A DNA stretch of 11,131 bases from NCBI GenBank assembly GCA_031268395.1, contig JAIRXI010000022.1:1-11131 (forward strand), read 5' to 3'. The notes beneath the pieces were generated by a model, which had not been told where the DNA came from, ran no database searches, and saw nothing but the letters and a program-made list of their open reading frames with translations. Position numbers and translations under genes: made by a program. Source of the stretch: Tannerella sp. GTDB taxonomy: Bacteria > Bacteroidota > Bacteroidia > Bacteroidales > Tannerellaceae. Positions 8,601-11,131 of this stretch are shown piece after piece (position 1 is the stretch's first letter; each line of letters starts with the position of its first letter).

Positions 8601-8727
8601 GAAAATCTATGTGAGAGGTGTCGACCTGCTGTGCTTCGACAAGATAAAGATTGCCGACCCCGAATCCTACGGAGTAAACAATCCGCTGGAACGCAGCATA
8701 CTGCTGGGATTAAGCATTGGCTTTTAA
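5668..8727 (+). CDS. SusC/RagA-family TonB-linked outer-membrane transporter (second pair)
   Basis: This second SusC-type importer starts 37 bp after the preceding susD. The signal peptide is residues 1-21, probably cut after GFA. A CarboxypepD_reg-like domain spans about 25-96 (TGVVLDRWKNPVSGALV). The plug covers about 108-226, with LLLVDGIERD at 178-187, the helix ESVTVLKDAAAVALYGYKGA (197-216) and VNIVTKRG to 227. The barrel holds YPNVDW before the first strands, a SAAWALSKEDF block near 613-623, LKLRASFGI near 634, a calcium-type loop DVNGDGVVDAND at 842-853 and the end LSIGF. At 1019 aa it is complete. The segment before the plug (VNAGYDFSQNLEETTASVST) differs from the VVxxYGxQKKxxLTGA form of the first SusC, and the NGSENFAPE block is replaced by AAGANKLAPSS. 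It therefore belongs to another SusC subclass and is not a recent copy. No STN domain is present. The ligand is unknown. Confidence 0.97.
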   Translation: MRNKIIIFLIFLANAGVQGFAQNTDVTGVVLDRWKNPVSGALVTAVDNPAVQTTTDRDGRFAINVAQSVKLRISTSDNSSRVVEAETNEPMTITMGLASQAVNAGYDFSQNLEETTASVSTAYGDEINKRGARDIGSSLFGNVLGLTALQGAGTYNDFQTTFYVRGLQTLTRSGNEPLLLVDGIERDISLISPEEVESVTVLKDAAAVALYGYKGANGAVNIVTKRGKYGALEVKFSYDHAINEQIRRPKFADSYLYANAMNEALTNDGQSARYSAAELAAFQSGQYPYLYPNVDWIKEAFKNTGATNTYNMNFRGGGTNFRYYAMLNLQNNSGYVNEPRLNDGYSTQDQYSKGNLRTNLDVDLTPTTKLVLNLMGSLQEMRRPGEWVEDEDEADRRGYLWEFIYALPSAAFPVKTEDDLWGGSNTWAGTRNPVGMSRDAGYTKTHMRTLFADMTLKQDLSGILPGLGADFMLAYDNSAVYREKRHRTYKYGSDAVTEWNGNTPNLDNLSRYTGGAETGLATTNELYNSTRVFNTALGLNYKNTFGDHSIYSQFKWNYEYRNYMGLNQTFYRHNLSLYTHYGYLGRYFVDLSLVAAGANKLAPSSTWGYSPTVSAAWALSKEDFMADNALIDFLKLRASFGIINRDNLPVDGDGNIVERYWEQFYVSGTLFPIDAGFNPGSSRRLSRLATENPKHEQAYKYNLGLDATLLGGLNLTVDAYYENRRNIWVDANGKYSTVIGLSAPFENGGVVDSYGFEIGADYFKKINDFSFNIGVNFALNKNEIKEQYEEPRLYDNLVRTGNPVGQIYGMIAEGFFRDDADIAGSKPHLFNEVKPGDIKYRDVNGDGVVDANDVAAIGYNTLCPEIYYSFKLGAEWKGIGFTALFQGTGNYSAMLNTKSVYWPLINNTTISEHYYENRWTSGNMDAKYPRLVSQSSNNNFQSNTVWLEDRSFLKLRHVELYYSFSRSLMNKTSFMNRAKIYVRGVDLLCFDKIKIADPESYGVNNPLERSILLGLSIGF

Positions 8728-8753
8728 TCATTAACCACTTAAATTTTAAATAA

Positions 8754-10448
8754 ATGAGATATAAAATATTAGTTATTGGGATTGTTTCCGCCTTTGCGTT
8801 TTCTTCCTGCAATCTGGACTACTCGGAAACTACCAATTATGGAAAGGATTACATGCAGCTCAATTTCGATAACGTGGCCAGCCTGCTATCCGACATATAC
8901 GCGAGACTGGATTACGATTTCGGCAATTATGACGAGGCAATGCTGGCCTCGGCTTCCGATGAAGCCATGTATGCGTGGGAATCGAACAGGATTCACAATT
9001 TCTATAACGGCTCCTGGAGTCCTGCCAATTCGCTGACAAACTGGGACGGCATGTTTGTGGGGATTCAGGCCTGCAATCACTATCTGGCAAATTATCTGGG
9101 ACTGACATTCCCCGAATTGATGGAAAACGACGACTACAAGGCTCAAATGTTCCGTTACGAGAACTACGAGCATGAGGTGCGTTTCCTCAGAGCGTATTTC
9201 TACTTCAATCTGGTACGCCAGTACGGCGACGTGCCGCTGGTTAAGGAAGAAATACCCGCCGGCGAACTCAATCAGCTTAGCCGTACTTCATACAAAGACG
9301 TGATTGATTATATCATCAGCGAGTGTGACGCCGTTATTCCGAAGTTGCCCGCCGATTATACGAACCTGGGAGAATATCAAATCACTCCGGCTCAAAACGG
9401 ACGCGCCACCATGATGGCCGCCATGGCGCTGAAAGCCCGCACGCTGCTGTATGCCGCAAGTCCTCTGTTTAATGACGGCTCCGACTCCCAGCTGTGGTAT
9501 AAGGCTGCCAAAGCGGCAAAAGACCTGCTGGATGTCTGCACGGAGAATGGAAAGAGACTGGAAGCTTATACCAGAATCTGGGGAACGGACAACTGGCAGA
9601 GCAATGAAGCTATTCTGGTAAGGCGTATCCTTAACAACAGCAATTCGCTGGAGACGAGAAACTTCCCGGTAGGAGTGGAACATGGCAACTCCGGCAACTG
9701 TCCGACCCAGAACATGATAGACGCTTACCAGATGAAAGCCTCCGGCAAGTTCTGGGATGAGGCGGAGAGCGGATACGACCCTGCAAATCCGTATGAGGGC
9801 AGAGACCCGCGGTTCGGAATGAGTATCGTAAAAAACGGCGATACGGGCTGGCCGTCCTACAACAGGACCGCTATTCAGACTTATTTTGGAGGAGTAAACG
9901 GCGAACCTGTTGCCGGAGCCACCCCGACAGGATATTACCTGAAAAAGTTGCTGGATGGAACACTGGCCAACAATTCCGGTTCGCTTTCTTCCAGCCGTCA
10001 CAACTTTGTGACGTACCGCCTGGGCGAGTTTTACCTGAACTACGCCGAAGCGGTGTTCCGTCATTCGGGTTCCGCCGACGCGACCTCCGGCGAATTCAGC
10101 CTCTCAGCCCGCGAAGCGGTGAATATCGTCCGCGCCCGCACAGGCGTTGAAATGCCGGCGTTACCGGCCGGACTGTCAAACGATGAATTTTGGAAGCAAT
10201 ACACGAACGAGCGTATGGTGGAACTGGCTTTCGAAGGACACCGTTTCTGGGATGTAAGACGCTGGAAAGAAGCTGACAGATATTTCAAAAGTATCACTCA
10301 GATGAAAATAACCCGAAACGCCGACGACACGTACAGCTATGAACGTAGAACCGTCAGCCGCCAATGGGAAGATAAGATGTACTTCTTCCCCATCCCGCAG
10401 GCTGAACGCATGAAAAACCCAAATCTGGCACAGAACGCGGGCTGGTGA
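8754..10448 (+). CDS. SusD/RagB-family surface lipoprotein (second pair)
   Basis: This is the ligand-binding partner of the second SusC, starting 26 bp after it. The ATG gives a short lipoprotein signal with lipobox FSSC and Cys19, followed by Asn-Leu-Asp-Tyr-Ser-Glu. The protein has 564 aa, a normal length for the family. Recognised blocks in order: NWDGMFVGIQACNHYLANY (96-114), the TPR-type helix EVRFLRAYFYFNLVRQYGDV (141-160), LKARTLLYAASPLFND (226-241), YRLGEFYLNYAEAVF (421-435), VNIVRARTGVEMPALPA (456-472), the intact signature NERMVELAFEGHRFWDVRRW (485-504), and the family end YFFPIPQAERMKNPN then LAQNAGW. Unlike the first SusD it keeps the standard EGHRFWDVRRW motif and is 82 residues shorter, so the two lids are distant relatives. 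It is the last gene of the operon: a strong terminator follows 11 bp after the stop codon. Confidence 0.97.
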   Translation: MRYKILVIGIVSAFAFSSCNLDYSETTNYGKDYMQLNFDNVASLLSDIYARLDYDFGNYDEAMLASASDEAMYAWESNRIHNFYNGSWSPANSLTNWDGMFVGIQACNHYLANYLGLTFPELMENDDYKAQMFRYENYEHEVRFLRAYFYFNLVRQYGDVPLVKEEIPAGELNQLSRTSYKDVIDYIISECDAVIPKLPADYTNLGEYQITPAQNGRATMMAAMALKARTLLYAASPLFNDGSDSQLWYKAAKAAKDLLDVCTENGKRLEAYTRIWGTDNWQSNEAILVRRILNNSNSLETRNFPVGVEHGNSGNCPTQNMIDAYQMKASGKFWDEAESGYDPANPYEGRDPRFGMSIVKNGDTGWPSYNRTAIQTYFGGVNGEPVAGATPTGYYLKKLLDGTLANNSGSLSSSRHNFVTYRLGEFYLNYAEAVFRHSGSADATSGEFSLSAREAVNIVRARTGVEMPALPAGLSNDEFWKQYTNERMVELAFEGHRFWDVRRWKEADRYFKSITQMKITRNADDTYSYERRTVSRQWEDKMYFFPIPQAERMKNPNLAQNAGW

Positions 10449-10459
10449 TAAACGCCGCA

Positions 10460-10496
10460 ACGGAGAGAGAAATTGATTTCTCTCTTCGTTTTTTTT
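10460..10496 (+). terminator. Strong intrinsic terminator of the susCD-susCD operon
   Basis: Bases 10460-10473 pair with 10476-10489 over 14 positions (ACGGAGAGAGAAAT against ATTTCTCTCTTCGT), with a single G-U wobble. In practice a loop of 4-6 nt forms at ATTGAT. The stem runs directly into eight T (10489-10496). It begins 11 bp after the last susD stop and marks the 3' end of the operon. Confidence 0.93.
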
Positions 10497-10540
10497 GTTC
10501 CAATAGAAACAAGTAACCCGGCAGCCGGCAAGTGGGGGAA

Positions 10541-10574
10541 AAACGGGATATTATGCACATGGCAAATCCCGTTT
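10541..10574. other. 9-bp perfect inverted repeat (hairpin)
   Basis: AAACGGGAT (10541-10549) is the exact reverse complement of ATCCCGTTT (10566-10574), with a 16-nt loop. On the minus strand the stem is followed by a run of five T, so it could act as a weak terminator for leftward transcription. On the plus strand there is no T-run. No minus-strand gene is visible that would need it. Confidence 0.4.
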
Positions 10575-10810
10575 ACGATTCGGCCTTCAGAGTCTTGATT
10601 TTGCCTTAGCGGATCGCATAATCTGCATATCACCAAAAAAAATTACCTTCAAAATCCGGACGCATATGCCAGTGAAGATGACCGGGCGCATCAGGTGCCG
10701 ACAATAACCGGTAAAACACACACACCGTCACAGCAAGTCCTCCTATTCAATAATAAACAATGGAAAATGAGGGACAGGGCGGCGTATCCGGCCGAAAACC
10801 TCCAGCCAGC

Positions 10811-10920
10811 CCCGTCACCAGTGAGGCGCGAAGCAATCCAGGCACAGGCGGCCGCCTGACAGCCGTCCGGGCTGCACGGCCTGTGCCTGGATTGCTTCGC
10901 TGCGCTCGCAAAGACCGACA
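10811..10920. repeat. REP/MITE-like palindromic element
   Basis: Arms 10828-10849 and 10879-10900 are perfect 22-bp inverted repeats, beginning GCGAAGCAATCC and ending GGATTGCTTCGC. Outside them, GTCACCAGTGAGGC on the left is a degraded counterpart of GCTGCGCTCGCAAAGAC on the right, so the original element was longer. The centre carries a 14-bp palindrome (10845-10858, CAGGCGGCCGCCTG) overlapping the left arm and a small hairpin CAGCC/GGCTG (10860-10864 with 10870-10874). From memory, GGATTGCTTCGC followed by a GCTCGCAA-type tail is a common interspersed repeat motif in bacterial genomes; I could not check this. It lacks any transposase and would move in trans, if at all. Confidence 0.75.
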
Positions 10921-10931
10921 GCGGATTTACC

Positions 10932-11066
10932 AACCTGAGTTTTGGATAGGCAAACCTCATTTTCACCTGCTTCAAACAGCTGAACAGCTTCCATAGCCGG
11001 GACATGCGGGTAACAGCCAGCCTTATAACCTCATTATTCCGCTATTAAAAACCTGAGTTCGGGATA
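10932..11066. repeat. Direct repeats of AACCTGAGTT..GGATA with inner AACCTCATT pair
   Basis: AACCTGAGTT-TT-GGATA at 10932-10948 recurs as AACCTGAGTT-CG-GGATA at 11050-11066, with 15 of 17 bases identical, 118 bp apart. Between them AACCTCATT occurs twice, at 10953-10961 and 11027-11035. All four boxes share AACCT in the same orientation; their start-to-start distances are 21, 74 and 23 bp. The last copy ends 39 bp before the -7 element at 11106. They may be regulator sites or the ends of an insertion sequence and its remnant. Confidence 0.5.
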
Positions 11067-11105
11067 AAAAAGAGAAAAAAAACGGTAAGTATGCCTGATT
11101 TTTAT

Positions 11106-11113
11106 TATCTTTG
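11106..11113 (+). promoter_or_regulatory. Bacteroidota -7 promoter element for a downstream gene
   Basis: TATCTTTG matches the TAnnTTTG -7 consensus at every fixed position and is followed by TATTTGAATATCAACAAA, a typical AT-rich leader. No clear TTTG -33 box is present about 20 bp upstream; an A-rich tract (11066-11082) occupies that area. Transcription would start near 11120 and lead rightwards out of the window. Confidence 0.55.
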
Positions 11114-11131
11114 TATTTGAATATCAACAAA

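Larger units (their letters stand above)
10497..11131. other. Right-hand intergenic region with repeats, no supported gene
   Basis: These 635 bp lie after the terminator. Short ORFs exist on both strands (10760-10996 on plus, 10691-11005 and 10337-10636 on minus). They run through inverted repeats or the terminator, are low complexity or Arg/Ser-rich, and show no recognisable domain. The region holds the 9-bp inverted repeat, the REP-like element, the AACCT repeats and the -7 element listed separately. Bases 10575-10790 otherwise show nothing I can support. Confidence 0.75.

Noticed and set aside
10691..11005. Minus-strand ORF of 104 codons and plus-strand ORF 10760-10996
   Set aside because: Both pass straight through the 22-bp inverted repeat and take most of their sequence from it. 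Peptides such as ASAAKQS are typical translations of this repeat type and not evidence of a gene.

Overview
The window reads as chromosomal DNA of a Bacteroidota member, most likely a Bacteroidales. The core is two complete SusC/SusD-type outer-membrane uptake pairs in a row, a gene type essentially restricted to this phylum. The start regions are AT-rich without strong Shine-Dalgarno sequences, and a TAnnTTTG-type -7 element sits near the right edge. The coding DNA looks more GC-balanced than a typical Bacteroides, but I cannot name a genus.

Left edge (1-475): six copies of a 21-bp tandem repeat run in from beyond the window. In frame 2 they encode a perfect coiled-coil heptad (ENMAHRL) that stops at 181. 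A non-coding stretch of about 300 bp follows, with GC-rich hairpins, a GAAA-loop hairpin and a 15-bp AT palindrome just upstream of the first gene.

Centre (476-10448): four genes on the + strand, susC-like (1064 aa), susD-like (646 aa), susC-like (1019 aa) and susD-like (564 aa). The gaps are only 19, 37 and 26 bp, and a strong intrinsic terminator follows at 10460-10496, so they almost certainly form one operon. Each SusC is a TonB-dependent barrel that imports a ligand captured by its SusD lipoprotein lid, with energy from TonB-ExbBD in the inner membrane. The two pairs are clearly different lineages, not a recent duplication, so they probably handle different ligands or different sizes of one ligand. 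No glycoside hydrolase, protease, surface glycan-binding protein, regulator or sigma/anti-sigma gene is present. The substrate cannot be read from this window. Neither SusC has room for an N-terminal STN domain, which argues against anti-sigma-type control.

Right edge (10497-11131): no credible gene. It holds a 9-bp inverted repeat, a REP/MITE-like element with perfect 22-bp arms around a GC-rich core, paired AACCT-type direct repeats, and a Bacteroidota -7 promoter element that probably drives a gene or insertion sequence beyond the window.

I found no clearly new system. The most unusual signals are the repeat array that reads as a heptad coiled coil and the structured repeats in the two flanks; the operon itself is a familiar type with an unusual double, enzyme-free layout.
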